This document shows positions 40,570 through 49,518 of a stretch of DNA of 64,000 nt, piece by piece. This stretch comes from Sinobacterium caligoides (GTDB taxonomy: Bacteria; Pseudomonadota; Gammaproteobacteria; Pseudomonadales; Sinobacteriaceae). The notes beneath the pieces are model-generated. The model saw only the letters and a program-made list of their open reading frames with translations, was not told where the DNA came from and searched no databases. A program made the translations under genes and the position numbers. Every line of letters starts with the position of its first letter. Position 1 is the stretch's first letter. The stretch spans positions 896,054-960,053 of the forward strand of contig NZ_RKHR01000004.1 in assembly GCF_003752585.1 (NCBI RefSeq), written 5' to 3'.

Positions 40570-41586
40570 AAATTCCCTATTATATATCGCAAAAAATAAC
40601 GCCCAATCATTCCAGACGTACCATCCCTTTTTGTGCAGCGCATATTATATTTATAATTTTAAAAATAGAAATGAAAATAAAAAAGAATTTAACGTGGTTT
40701 CATCGACAACATTAACAGGCAGAATAAAAATTAAAAAGGCGACACAAAACCTGACAGTGACAACAATTTGAAGATTTATCACCGTAACAAGCAACGATAG
40801 CAAGACGCAATACAGCAATACAGCAATACAGCAATACAGCAATACAGCAATACAGCAATACAGCAATACAGCAATACAGCAATACAGCAATACAGCAATA
40901 CAGCAATCACAAACCACACCCAGCAACACAGAAAAAAACAAGCGATAATTTTTATATTGATTAGATACCCCACCTATTTGTCAACGACGCCCTAGCTCGC
41001 AATGCCAGCGATTAATAACTCGCTACTGCAATCAACGATCAGATAGCCGTTTATCTTCACTCGTCGTTAGTGCTAACAGAGCATTATTACCTGCTATTTT
41101 ACCTTTCTCTACGCTGTGAGCGTTTGCCTCCCCCCTCGCGGACGAGCTCAAATAACAGCCTGCCACACGGCGTGGCATAGATTTCTCTGTTACGACGACA
41201 AGCTTATTACCAGCCGGGATGTTATAGACAAGATAAAAAAGGCTCAACACTCAGAAATAGAAACTCATTAACCGACACAAACAACATCAACACAAAGTTG
41301 AGAGACAACTCAACATAACACTTAAAATACAGCACCATAACGATCATTCAGCAATCTAACCCACAACCAAAAACTAATGTTAAATTGAAAGAATAAAGTA
41401 ACACCGATTCAACAAGCGGTTTAACTTTAATAATAGTTAACCTGCTAGTTAGCATATATTGATATGAGACAAACATAGCGGCAAGCGACACTGGTATAAG
41501 TATAAATACCATAAGAACAGAGGGCGATTACAGCTCTCACCAATATAGATATAACTAAAATTGCTATTCACCTGCTGGACTATTGT
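40570..41586. other. Long intergenic region with octamer repeat
   Basis: A gap of 1017 bases, mostly A/T-rich. It holds the CAATACAG array at 40808-40903 and the promoter regions of the divergent lipoprotein and symporter genes. ORFs seen on the minus strand are produced by the repeat. No other feature was found. Confidence 0.6.
40808..40903. repeat. Twelve tandem copies of octamer CAATACAG
   Basis: 96 bases, twelve perfect 8-bp units with no mismatches, beginning 239 bases upstream of the lipoprotein start codon on the minus strand and 680 bases upstream of the symporter on the plus strand. Perfect identity indicates recent slippage. Confidence 0.97.
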
Positions 41587-42882
41587 ATGAATAAATCACT
41601 CTCTACAAAAATATTTATCGGGCTATTTTCAGGCCTGATACTTGGCTCCATCATCCAATACCTACTCTCGGGATTCCCCGTCTTCGACCAGTACCTCGTC
41701 GGCACCGCCTCCGCCGTCGGCACCATGTTCGTCTCGCTGATCAAGCTGATGGTTGTACCACTGGTTTTCATCTCCATCGTCACCGGCGTCTGTGAGCTCG
41801 AAAACAGCTCCAGTCTCGGTCGCCTCGGTGGTAAGATCTCCGGCTTATACCTGATCAACACCTTGCTGGCGATCACCACCGCGCTGGTCATCACCTACTT
41901 CCTGCAACCCGGTGCCGGTGCCAACCTCGGCGTCGCGGCCAGCGGTTCCAGTGCACTGACCGAGCAGGGCCTTCCTGACATCGGCACGATGATCGTGCAA
42001 ATTATCCCAACCAACCCGTTTGCCGCTTTCGCCAGTGGCAACATGTTGCAGATCATCTTCATGGCCATCGTCGTCGCACTCGCCATTAAGTCTCTCGGAC
42101 AGTACGCCAAGCCAGCACAGCATGCCTTCTCGCTGGCAAACGACATCATGATGCGTCTGATCACCATGGTTATGTCGCTGGCTCCCTACGGCGTGTTCGC
42201 ACTGATGATCAATCTCGGTGCCACCCTCGACATGAACGCGCTCTCCTCGGTCGCTGGCTTCGTCTTGATCTGCGTATCCATCATGTTCTTCTGGATCTTT
42301 GTCGTCTACCCTCTCGCCGTCTGGGCACTGACTGGCATCAAGCCTAGCGTCTTCCGCGCCAAGACACGCGAGCTCGTCTTGTTCTCACTGTCGACCGCCT
42401 CCTCTAACGCCTCGATCCCTGTCACCACTCGTACGCTGGTAGAAAAGCTTGGCGTCTCTAAGGCACTTGCTGGCTTTGGTGTGCCTCTCGGCGCCACCGT
42501 TAACATGTCCGGTGCCGCTATCTATATCGCCGTGGCAGCCGTGTTTGCCACCAACGCCTACGGCGTACACCTCGACGTAGCGGACCTGGTCACTATCGGC
42601 CTCACCGTCTGTCTGATGGCCGTGGGTGTCGGCGGCGTTCCCGGCGGTGCAGTCGTGATGATTGCGGTACTCATCCAGCAGTTTGGCCTGCCTGCAGAGG
42701 CACTGGCTATTATCGCCGCGGTCGACCGTATCAACGACATGGTATGTACCTCCTCTAACGTAGTCGGCGATGCCGCCGTCATTACCGTCGTCGCCGGTAC
42801 TGAGGGTGAACTCAACCACGACCACGCCAAGGATATCAACGCCACCACCGGCAACACCGAGGCGGCTACCGAAGTCAGCTAA
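41587..42882 (+). CDS. Dicarboxylate/amino acid:cation symporter, neutral amino-acid type predicted
   Basis: This 431-residue protein has the Glt/DAACS fold: HP1 region STASSNASIPVTT, TM7 motif NMSGAA in place of the usual NMDGT, and TM8 DMVCTSSNVVGD. In archaeal GltPh the position of Cys387 is Arg397, which binds the side-chain carboxylate of aspartate; neutral amino-acid exchangers (ASCT) have Cys or Thr there. A neutral substrate such as Ser, Ala or Thr is therefore likely. Asp384, Asn391 and Asp395 are kept. Monocistronic with a clear terminator. Confidence 0.88.
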   Translation: MNKSLSTKIFIGLFSGLILGSIIQYLLSGFPVFDQYLVGTASAVGTMFVSLIKLMVVPLVFISIVTGVCELENSSSLGRLGGKISGLYLINTLLAITTALVITYFLQPGAGANLGVAASGSSALTEQGLPDIGTMIVQIIPTNPFAAFASGNMLQIIFMAIVVALAIKSLGQYAKPAQHAFSLANDIMMRLITMVMSLAPYGVFALMINLGATLDMNALSSVAGFVLICVSIMFFWIFVVYPLAVWALTGIKPSVFRAKTRELVLFSLSTASSNASIPVTTRTLVEKLGVSKALAGFGVPLGATVNMSGAAIYIAVAAVFATNAYGVHLDVADLVTIGLTVCLMAVGVGGVPGGAVVMIAVLIQQFGLPAEALAIIAAVDRINDMVCTSSNVVGDAAVITVVAGTEGELNHDHAKDINATTGNTEAATEVS

Positions 42883-42901
42883 GTCGCTCAGCACGTTAAA
42901 T

Positions 42902-42932
42902 AAGCCGCCCTATCGAGGACGGCTTTTTTTTG
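42902..42932 (+). terminator. Intrinsic terminator of the symporter gene
   Basis: AAGCCGCCC and GGACGGCTT form the stem, followed by eight T. Confidence 0.85.
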
Positions 42933-43074
42933 TCTGAAAATCGCCAAGCAGACCAACCATTGCGCTGCCAATCTATAAACGTGGCGCGAAGACAGCCTGT
43001 TTTGGCGCTTCCTCGAAAGCTAGCTGCCCACCTAATCGATACAATTATCACCAGCAACTTTTGGAGAGACAGCT

Positions 43075-43563
43075 ATGAAGACCTATTTCCACGCACAATT
43101 ACTTGCCGCCTCACTGCTGGCCGTTAGCGCCTTCAGCCAGGCCGCGCCAGTAGAGTTCAGCTTCGATGATATGAGCCACCCAAAGGCCAACGAATTTCTA
43201 CAACAATCCTTCGATGCCCTGCTCAACGACCACCAGAAACTAGAGGGCAGCCTTGCCGATGATTTTGTGCAGGTGTTTGGCGCGACGATCAATAGCCGTG
43301 AAGATTTTCTAGACCATAGTAAAGCCCTGCAGAAATCAGTTGCCAGTGCAAAGGTGCATTTTGAAGACGTCAACGTCGACGAAGATGGGACTATCTCAGA
43401 GATACACACCGTTGCTATACGCAAAAAGGACGGCTCTGAGGCGGTGCTGCGATTTTTAGCCTTCTGGTCTTTCAAAGATGGCAAGCTGAGCAAGATCGAC
43501 GAGCTAAGTGCGCTCATTCAAGGCAGCAGTGCTGACAAAGACATCGGCGCACGGACAAAGTAG
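43075..43563 (+). CDS. Secreted NTF2/SnoaL-like protein, copy 1
   Basis: This 162-residue product has a signal peptide (MKTYFHAQLLAASLLAVSAF, cleaved after SQA). The mature domain looks like a cystatin-like NTF2 fold: long N-terminal helices (NEFLQQSFDALLNDHQKLE), DDFVQVFGATINSREDFLDH, then three beta strands ending in AVLRFLAFWSFKDGKLSKID. Such proteins bind small ligands or act as isomerases; no catalytic pair stands out. GGAGAG precedes the ATG. Paralogue of the gene at 43884, so the two arose by duplication. Confidence 0.7.
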   Translation: MKTYFHAQLLAASLLAVSAFSQAAPVEFSFDDMSHPKANEFLQQSFDALLNDHQKLEGSLADDFVQVFGATINSREDFLDHSKALQKSVASAKVHFEDVNVDEDGTISEIHTVAIRKKDGSEAVLRFLAFWSFKDGKLSKIDELSALIQGSSADKDIGARTK

Positions 43564-43883
43564 TTACTGTTAAAGTCGCTATAATCAAGAGCGCTAGGAT
43601 TAAAATAGGGGCACAAGCTCTGCCCCTACCCCCCGTTCATCACACCTCCTGTTGACGTTTATTGTTTTTAAAATTTCTATAACAGCGGTGTTTTAAACCT
43701 CTTAAAACACCGCCAAAAATGGACATAAAACACTCTCGAGCAAACAGTTCTGGAATGACAGACAGGGACTTCAAGCGATTATTTCAGACAATGGCGAGTA
43801 GACCATAGTCGATGGCGTCACCTCGAAAGCTTAACCACCGATTAACACTTACATTAAGCTGACATTAACCATGAGGATTCATC
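43564..43883. other. Intergenic region between NTF2-like paralogues
   Basis: A 320-base gap. It contains a TTTTAAACCTCTTAAAACACC inverted-repeat-like stretch at about 43690-43710 and the promoter region of the second paralogue; no gene is supported. Confidence 0.45.
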
Positions 43884-44372
43884 ATGAAAACATTTTTTCG
43901 CAGCCAACTAATCGCCCTAACATTGCTCACAGGTAGCGCGATGACGCAGGCAATGCCAGTCGAAATGAGCTTCGACGATATTGGTCACCCAGAAGTCAAC
44001 CACTATCTCCGTCAGACCTTTGGAACATTTTTCAATAACCCAGAGGCAATGGAAAGCGAGCTTAGCGATGACTTCGTACAGGTCTTTGGCGGCAAGATTA
44101 ATAGCCGTGCCGATTTCTTAGCGCACGTCAGCGTACTACAGCAGTCGCTAACCGGCGCCAAAATACGCTTTGAGGATGTCAGCATCGACAAGGACGGTGT
44201 CATCTCTGAGATTCACACCATCGCTTTAAACAAGAAGGATGGCTCGGAGGCAGTCTTGCGTTTCTTGGCTTTCTACTACTTTAAAGACGGAAAGCTGAGC
44301 AAGGTCGACGAACTGAGTGCCGTTGTGCAAGGCAGCAGCGAGGACCGCGACCTGGGCTCACGCATAAAGTAA
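43884..44372 (+). CDS. Secreted NTF2/SnoaL-like protein, copy 2
   Basis: This 162-residue paralogue of 43075 has the same length and layout: signal peptide MKTFFRSQLIALTLLTGSAM cleaved after QA, then PVEMSFDDIGHPEVNHYL, DDFVQVFGGKINSRADFLAH and AVLRFLAFYYFKDGKLSK. About two thirds of positions agree by eye, so the duplication is old. AGGATTC is a possible ribosome binding site. No function can be assigned beyond the fold. Confidence 0.7.
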   Translation: MKTFFRSQLIALTLLTGSAMTQAMPVEMSFDDIGHPEVNHYLRQTFGTFFNNPEAMESELSDDFVQVFGGKINSRADFLAHVSVLQQSLTGAKIRFEDVSIDKDGVISEIHTIALNKKDGSEAVLRFLAFYYFKDGKLSKVDELSAVVQGSSEDRDLGSRIK

Positions 44373-44457
44373 TCGCCAGACCTCCCTCAGCACGCCTGCC
44401 CTGGCCTATCATGATGATCAGCCAGAGCAGGCAGCATCTGTCTCGCCTTACGCTCCC

Positions 44458-44478
44458 TTTTTACTTTTTACTTTTTAC
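44458..44478. repeat. Three tandem copies of TTTTTAC
   Basis: A short T-rich heptamer repeat lies between the NTF2-like gene and the AraC gene, followed by further degenerate TTTTAC pieces. Confidence 0.7.
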
Positions 44479-44572
44479 CTTTTACTTTTCAATCACCGCT
44501 TACCACCTTTCAATTTTTCACTTCCCCCCCTCCAGTTTTCGTCATTCGCCAGTGCGGGCGCACTGACATATA

Positions 44573-45331
44573 ATGACACGATCACCCATCGAACGTTCAG
44601 GCCCGTCCATGCCGCTAATTCATCACCTTAGATCCTACGCCAAAGCCTTCGAGAAGCACTTTCATCAACACGATGACAAGGTGCAACTGGCCTATATACA
44701 TTCCGGCTGCTGCATCATCGCCACTCGTAGCGACAGCACTCTCGCCGTCAGTGGTCAGCTGCTCTGGATACCAAGCGGCGTCGAGCATCGTCTCGAGGTG
44801 CTAAAAAACACTCGGATCAGCGTGCTATACACCCAAGCTGAAGAACTGCCAAGCTTCAGCGACACCATGTGCACGCTCACCGTCGACGGCCTATTTGTGC
44901 AGCTAATGCGCTATATTAACGAGGCCAAGATCGATAACAACGATGAGATCCCCGCACACTATTTGGCGGTAGTGAAAGACCAGCTAAGCCAGCAGACAGT
45001 CAAGGATGATGGCTGCAAAGCGACCGGTGAGGTCGACAGACGCCTGCTGCCGGTTATTCAGCGCCTCACCTTAGAGCCCGACATCAAGCTGTCACTCGAG
45101 GATTTTGCCGAGAGCTGTGGTGCCTCGGCAAGGACGCTGAATCGATTATTTCAAAAATGCTTCGGCCAGCCCTTCCGCAACCTACGACAGCAGATCGTGA
45201 TGGAGAAGGCACAACAACTCAACCGACAGGGTATCGCGCATACCGAGATTGCCCTCGATCTTGGTTACAACAGCCTCTCTGCCTTCTCCACCGCCTTCAA
45301 TAAGTTCCTGCGCGGGCAGAGCGCTCACTAG
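44573..45331 (+). CDS. AraC family transcriptional regulator
   Basis: The 252-residue frame starts at 44573; Met at 44609 (MPLIHHLRSYAKAF) is an alternative start, and neither has a clear ribosome binding site. The N-terminal half is a cupin-type sensor (HFHQHDDKVQLAYIHSG, LLWIPSGVEHRLEV). The C-terminal half has the two AraC helix-turn-helix motifs: LEDFAESCGASARTLNRLFQ and IALDLGYNSLSAFSTAFNKF. It lies 110 bases upstream of an MFS efflux gene in the same direction and probably activates it. Confidence 0.88.
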   Translation: MTRSPIERSGPSMPLIHHLRSYAKAFEKHFHQHDDKVQLAYIHSGCCIIATRSDSTLAVSGQLLWIPSGVEHRLEVLKNTRISVLYTQAEELPSFSDTMCTLTVDGLFVQLMRYINEAKIDNNDEIPAHYLAVVKDQLSQQTVKDDGCKATGEVDRRLLPVIQRLTLEPDIKLSLEDFAESCGASARTLNRLFQKCFGQPFRNLRQQIVMEKAQQLNRQGIAHTEIALDLGYNSLSAFSTAFNKFLRGQSAH

Positions 45332-45441
45332 CTCACCCTCGAGCAGTTGGCGCGAAGGCGCAATCAGCTGTCGCCTCGACCAAAGCTGCAAAGAGTTAAT
45401 CCAAGTAAAATAACGGCATGTTCAACAAGGGAGGGTTTATC

Positions 45442-46632
45442 ATGCCTTTATTTCAACTCGTGGCAATCAGCCTATTGATGGCAAGCAGCTATTTCTTCGC
45501 CTCAGACATGTACGCCCCCAGCCTGCCACACATGGCCAGCGCACTACATGTTTCCGGCGGCACCGTGCAGCAAACCGTCAGCATCTTCTTCATCTTTGTC
45601 GCCATCAGCCAGCTGTGCTGTGGCCCATTGTCAGAGCGCTACGGCCGTCGCCCCATCGCTATCTTTGGCAGCCTACTGTTCGCCCTGGGCTCGCTAATCT
45701 GCACCAGCAGCCAAGATATTAACGTGCTTATTCTGGGACGTTTGGTGCAAGGTGTCGGCGTCGGCGCGCTCTATCTACTGTGCCGCACACTGCTGCAAGA
45801 TTCGCTGACGAAGGAGCAGCTCATCGGCATCATGTCGTGGTTTGGCATTCTCTTTTTAACCCTACCCGGCCTAACACCAACGATTGGTGGTGTACTACAG
45901 AGTCATTTCGGCTGGCAGGCAAACTTCTGGTTTATGCTCGGCTTGGCGACGACAATCTTCCTGGTGGTCTTGCTGTTTCTACGCGAAACAAATCAGCAGA
46001 AAAATGTGCACGCCGTCAAGCTGAAGAACATTGCACAAGACTATTGGATGATCGCTTCCAACGGTGCCTTCTTGCGCTACCTGTTGCTGATGATCGTCTC
46101 AAACGGCGGCATTATCGTCTTCTATCTGATGGGCGCCTTTATCGCCCAGCAAGATTACGCCATTGCCGCGCACAGCTTTGGTTTCACCTCGCTGGTGCTG
46201 ATCGGCAGCACCATCAGTGCACGGTTGGTGTTTAACAACCTGCTAAAGCAGCGCTTCAGCGAAAGACAGCTGTTACTGGCGGCAAGCATCATCATGGCCA
46301 TCGGTAGCCTCGGCTTGGTCGGTAACCTGGGCATCGGCAGCTTTGCCCTGATGCTAACCAGTGTCGCCGTCTATTGCTTCGGTGCCGGTCTCACCACCAG
46401 CATGGCCGCCGTCAGTGCGCTCTACCTGTTTCCTCAACACAAGGGACAGACCGGTGCAATCTACGGTTCGCTACAGATGGGCGGGATGTTTTTACTCACG
46501 CTGCTGGTGAGTCATATCGCCAACACCGAGCTCGCCATGGCCTGCGTGTTCGTGATGATGGCGACACTAAGCCTCACCCTACAATGGCGTCGACGAGAAA
46601 AAGCAAAACTCGTTAACGGCAGCCGTTGGTAA
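45442..46632 (+). CDS. Bcr/CflA-type MFS drug efflux transporter
   Basis: The 396-residue protein starts at ATG 45442, where AAGGGAGGG is ideally placed; an upstream ATG at 45418 is rejected. Twelve membrane helices are predicted. The DHA1 motif SDMYAPSLPHMA near TM1 and the loop GPLSERYGRRPIAIFGS are typical of Bcr/CflA proton-driven efflux pumps. Substrate unknown. Probably controlled by the preceding AraC protein. Confidence 0.88.
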   Translation: MPLFQLVAISLLMASSYFFASDMYAPSLPHMASALHVSGGTVQQTVSIFFIFVAISQLCCGPLSERYGRRPIAIFGSLLFALGSLICTSSQDINVLILGRLVQGVGVGALYLLCRTLLQDSLTKEQLIGIMSWFGILFLTLPGLTPTIGGVLQSHFGWQANFWFMLGLATTIFLVVLLFLRETNQQKNVHAVKLKNIAQDYWMIASNGAFLRYLLLMIVSNGGIIVFYLMGAFIAQQDYAIAAHSFGFTSLVLIGSTISARLVFNNLLKQRFSERQLLLAASIIMAIGSLGLVGNLGIGSFALMLTSVAVYCFGAGLTTSMAAVSALYLFPQHKGQTGAIYGSLQMGGMFLLTLLVSHIANTELAMACVFVMMATLSLTLQWRRREKAKLVNGSRW

Positions 46633-46642
46633 CCCGTCGCAC

Positions 46643-46673
46643 GATGGTTGAGTGGAGATACCGCTCAACCATC
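46643..46673 (+). terminator. Hairpin after the MFS gene
   Basis: GATGGTTGAG and CTCAACCATC pair, with extra GG/CC inside. No U-run follows. It lies between convergent genes and may serve both. Confidence 0.5.
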
Positions 46674-46706
46674 ATACGCCCCTGCACACGATCAGCCGAC
46701 ACGATG

Positions 46707-47381
46707 TTACTTCTGTAGCTGTTTCGCGCGATCGATTATTTGCTCGGCAGTCTTCCCCGCCAGCGCCTTCCTAACCTCTTCGTTCACCAAGAATTGCTCT
46801 GGGCTGCTGAGGCCATCGATGGCACCTGAGGATTCTAAGTTTCTCAGCACAACATCCATCGCCGCGAAAAACTCTTTCCCCTTATTCTCAGGCAGCTCAT
46901 AGCGCATCTTCAACACAGAAGCCTTGTAGTTAGACAGCGATGAAAGATCAATTACTCTTGCCTCCCCGGGGGTCTTAGCCTGCTCGATTATCTGCAGGCC
47001 AGTCTTCCCCGCCAACTGCTCCTTTACCGTCTTATTACTGAGAAAGGAAACCTTATCCTCCCAGTCAAAGTCTTCCTCAGTAAGCGCAATTTTCCAAATC
47101 GCGCCCTCCAGGGATTGCTCAAATTCAAGCTTTTCATCTTCCGACAATCTCGCGCTGATATCGACAACGGACTGCTCGTAGCGACTCCACGAAGAGAGAT
47201 CGATAACTGGCGCAGGAGCCTTCTGCTGCATCCCGCTATCGACTGATTCGCGGACGTTGCTAACCGTCACGTCATGTGCAGCACTGGCAACGCTATCACC
47301 AGCCACCCGACTATCAGCAGTGCTGCAGCCCGCCAACATCGCCACCAATAAAATGACTTTACTCAACGTTGAAATTTTCAT
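46707..47381 (-). CDS. Lipoprotein with two DUF6694-type repeats
   Basis: The 224-residue product has a lipobox (LVAMLAGC, Cys19). Two homologous segments of about 80 residues follow. Each begins VIDLSS(W/L)S with a helical S(V)x(K/D)(M/I) region and ends with (V)(K/R)xxLAGKT(A/G)xxII(E/D)(Q/R)AK. This is the DUF6694 pattern of short enterobacterial lipoproteins, here present twice. Function is unknown. The start is well placed; the gene is monocistronic and convergent with the MFS gene. Confidence 0.65.
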   Translation of the reverse strand: MKISTLSKVILLVAMLAGCSTADSRVAGDSVASAAHDVTVSNVRESVDSGMQQKAPAPVIDLSSWSRYEQSVVDISARLSEDEKLEFEQSLEGAIWKIALTEEDFDWEDKVSFLSNKTVKEQLAGKTGLQIIEQAKTPGEARVIDLSSLSNYKASVLKMRYELPENKGKEFFAAMDVVLRNLESSGAIDGLSSPEQFLVNEEVRKALAGKTAEQIIDRAKQLQK

Positions 47382-47534
47382 TTACACACCCCGAGGAAAT
47401 AACCAACGTATCGTTCTATATCAGAAAACTCTAGTTACCATGACCGTGTATCGCCCCCTCTTACAGACAGATCAAAGTTCTCCCGCCTGCAATCCCCCCT
47501 TACTCGCTATCTGCCAGAGCAAATTCCATTCATG

Positions 47535-47996
47535 TTATCGGCACGCCAGCACACGGTGCGCCTCTGGGAAGAAAACTTCAAATAAACTCAGTGACTGCTG
47601 TGGCCAACAAAAACGCGAATAGCGCCCGTACAACGGCCGACCGGCGGCCAACTCAGCGTACTGCTCCGGCAGTTGATCGACAGTATAAAACTGCAGTGGA
47701 CTGCGCTGTATCGACGGCTCGACAAACAGCAGCTTTTCTCCCAGCGAGCCCCCACGCAGATGGCAGAAGCGATCGATCGTCTGCCGCTGCTGCGAGCGCA
47801 GGCGGGAGTAAGCCCAGATCAGCACTCGATCGTCACTCAGCAACAAGCTCTCACGAAAATAACGCTGGCCTGGCCGCTGCCCCTCAGCCAGCGGACGAAT
47901 AATGATGTCGTCACAGCGCGCCCTTAACAACTGCGTCAGCGAGCCCGCTTGCTGCATGGTCACGGGGGCGACATCCCCCACTCGCTGCAGTTGCAT
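47535..47996 (-). CDS. Chorismate lyase (UbiC)-like protein
   Basis: This 153-residue protein aligns by eye with E. coli UbiC. RYFRESLLLSDD matches the Arg-Glu strand (Arg48/Glu49), HLRGGSLGEKLLF matches the LGxxPLGxxLF segment, and RPLYGRYSRFCWPQQSLSLFEVFFP matches the C-terminal strand with catalytic-type Glu140. UbiC makes 4-hydroxybenzoate for ubiquinone. Here it is translationally coupled to an MFS gene (stop/start overlap TGATG), not to ubiA. That suggests a separate 4-hydroxybenzoate or related aromatic product that the transporter exports. Confidence 0.62.
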   Translation of the reverse strand: MQLQRVGDVAPVTMQQAGSLTQLLRARCDDIIIRPLAEGQRPGQRYFRESLLLSDDRVLIWAYSRLRSQQRQTIDRFCHLRGGSLGEKLLFVEPSIQRSPLQFYTVDQLPEQYAELAAGRPLYGRYSRFCWPQQSLSLFEVFFPEAHRVLACR

Positions 47997-49171
47997 CAGT
48001 ATTGCTCCAACGGCTGCGCGGTAATCATCGTCGCCTTACCGAAACCCTGCAGCCACAACACCGCGGCGACAACGACGGCCAGCAATGCCAAGCCCATGAA
48101 CAACCAGCCCGTAGGCAAGCTAGACTGTAGCTTCAGCACCACCGCACTCAGCGCCTGCCCCAGGAAGTAAGCCATCACGAAGCCGCTGACCATACGCGCA
48201 CGCTGTGCCGCGCTACAGGAGGAGATCACCAGATGGCTGAGCGTCGGCAATAACAGCCCGAAGGCGACGCCGGCAAAGGCAATCGTCACATAGACGCCCC
48301 ACAACAAAGAAGTTAGAAACAAGAACAGCAGTGCAATAGCAAAGCAGGTAAAGCACACCACCATCAAACAACGATCACCAAACTTCGCCAAACCATGTCG
48401 AAAGAGGTAGGCCACCAGCGCCGATAACACGCTCATCACCCCCATTAACATGCCAGTGTGCGCGCTATCAAAGGCCAACCGAGCATGCAGCGTAAACGGC
48501 AGCTCAATGAGAATAATGTAATAGAGCAACATGCCCAACAGCGACAGAAAATAAAACGGCAGCATGCGCCTAATATCACGCAAGCGAAGACGCGACTGAG
48601 TCGTTAGCGACAGCTGACGAGGGTTGCTGATACCCTTGAACGACAACAGCAACACCAACAGTGCCAGCAGATAGATCGCAAATGGCAGGCGCCAGTGCTG
48701 CGCCGCCAACGCACCACCGATGGTGACGAAGATAATGCCCCCCAGGTTCACCGCCACGCCCTGCAGGGAGAGAAAGTGCGTGCGCGCACGCCCCTCGAAA
48801 TAGTCACCAATTAAGTGATTAATCACCGTCATACAGAGGGCGATACCGACACCGAAGAGCAGACGGAAGGCCAGCAGCACGTTCAGAGAGTCGCACCACA
48901 GCCCGCTACTGCCCGCCAAGCCATAGATCAGCAAGCCCAACAGCAGCGTCGCCCTCTCCCCCAGCAACTGCATCAGCCGCCCGACAAACGGCGCACAGAT
49001 AACCACCGCGAGTGCGGGCAGCGTCATCAATAGCGAGACGGCAAAGGGATCGTGAAAAACCCGATTCAACTCGGCCAACGATGGCCCGATGGCGGCGTTG
49101 GCCATCACCAACAGGCTGCTGCCCAACAGCAGACAGAGACGCGTTAAGCCGCTAACCTTAGCACTGCTCAT
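47996..49171 (-). CDS. MFS transporter, 12 TM
   Basis: This 391-residue protein has twelve predicted helices and the loop motif APFVGRLMQLLGERATLLLG between TM2 and TM3. It belongs to the DHA1-type efflux group. The stop overlaps the start of the UbiC-like gene by one base (TGATG), so the two are coupled. It is divergent from a LysR gene at 49519, which probably regulates the pair. The likely cargo is a small aromatic acid, inferred only from the UbiC-like partner. Confidence 0.85.
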   Translation of the reverse strand: MSSAKVSGLTRLCLLLGSSLLVMANAAIGPSLAELNRVFHDPFAVSLLMTLPALAVVICAPFVGRLMQLLGERATLLLGLLIYGLAGSSGLWCDSLNVLLAFRLLFGVGIALCMTVINHLIGDYFEGRARTHFLSLQGVAVNLGGIIFVTIGGALAAQHWRLPFAIYLLALLVLLLSFKGISNPRQLSLTTQSRLRLRDIRRMLPFYFLSLLGMLLYYIILIELPFTLHARLAFDSAHTGMLMGVMSVLSALVAYLFRHGLAKFGDRCLMVVCFTCFAIALLFLFLTSLLWGVYVTIAFAGVAFGLLLPTLSHLVISSCSAAQRARMVSGFVMAYFLGQALSAVVLKLQSSLPTGWLFMGLALLAVVVAAVLWLQGFGKATMITAQPLEQY

Positions 49172-49518
49172 GACCGCCTCCCCCTCTGTTCAGCAGTAAC
49201 AACAGCCCGGCACGGGGTTATGGCAGCAATGTATTCATGCAGCAATGTATTCAACGGCAATGCGCTCAACGGCAACGTTCTCAACGGCAACGTTCTCAAC
49301 GACAAGGTATTTTTCAATCTTTACTCTCCTGCTAAGCCTATAGCCGCTATTGTGCGAGCTTTGCCAGCTGCGCAGTAGTTGTAAAATCACAACGCTGCGT
49401 TGCAGCAAACGTATTCGAGCTGCGAATATAGGGCCGCTCAGTTGCCACAGCGCTGCCGCTGGCCGAGTGCCAGACAATGGCTTAACATAGTGTTCATCCT
49501 CCACAATAGAGCGCCGTT
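49172..49518. other. Divergent promoter region with tandem repeats
   Basis: A 347-base gap between the MFS and LysR genes. It carries a 16-bp direct repeat and a 15-bp tandem repeat (49223-49310), which also create a spurious minus-strand ORF. The LysR binding site was not identified. Confidence 0.5.
49223..49310. repeat. 16-bp direct repeat followed by 15-bp tandem repeats
   Basis: GCAGCAATGTATTCAT/A occurs twice (49223-49238, 49239-49254). Four TCAACGGCAACGTTC-like units follow (49251-49265, 49266-49280, 49281-49295, 49296-49310), the middle two identical. They lie just upstream of the MFS start. Confidence 0.8.

Noticed and set aside
40808..40903. CRISPR array
   Set aside because: Units are 8 bp with no spacers, and there are no cas genes.
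40651..40973. Minus-strand ORFs encoding a repeated CCIAVLLY pattern
   Set aside because: They are open in all three frames only because of the 8-bp CAATACAG repeat, with no ribosome binding site or conserved start.
49235..49504. Minus-strand ORF ending in VENVAVENVAVER repeats
   Set aside because: Created by the 15-bp tandem repeats in the LysR/MFS promoter; no start signal.
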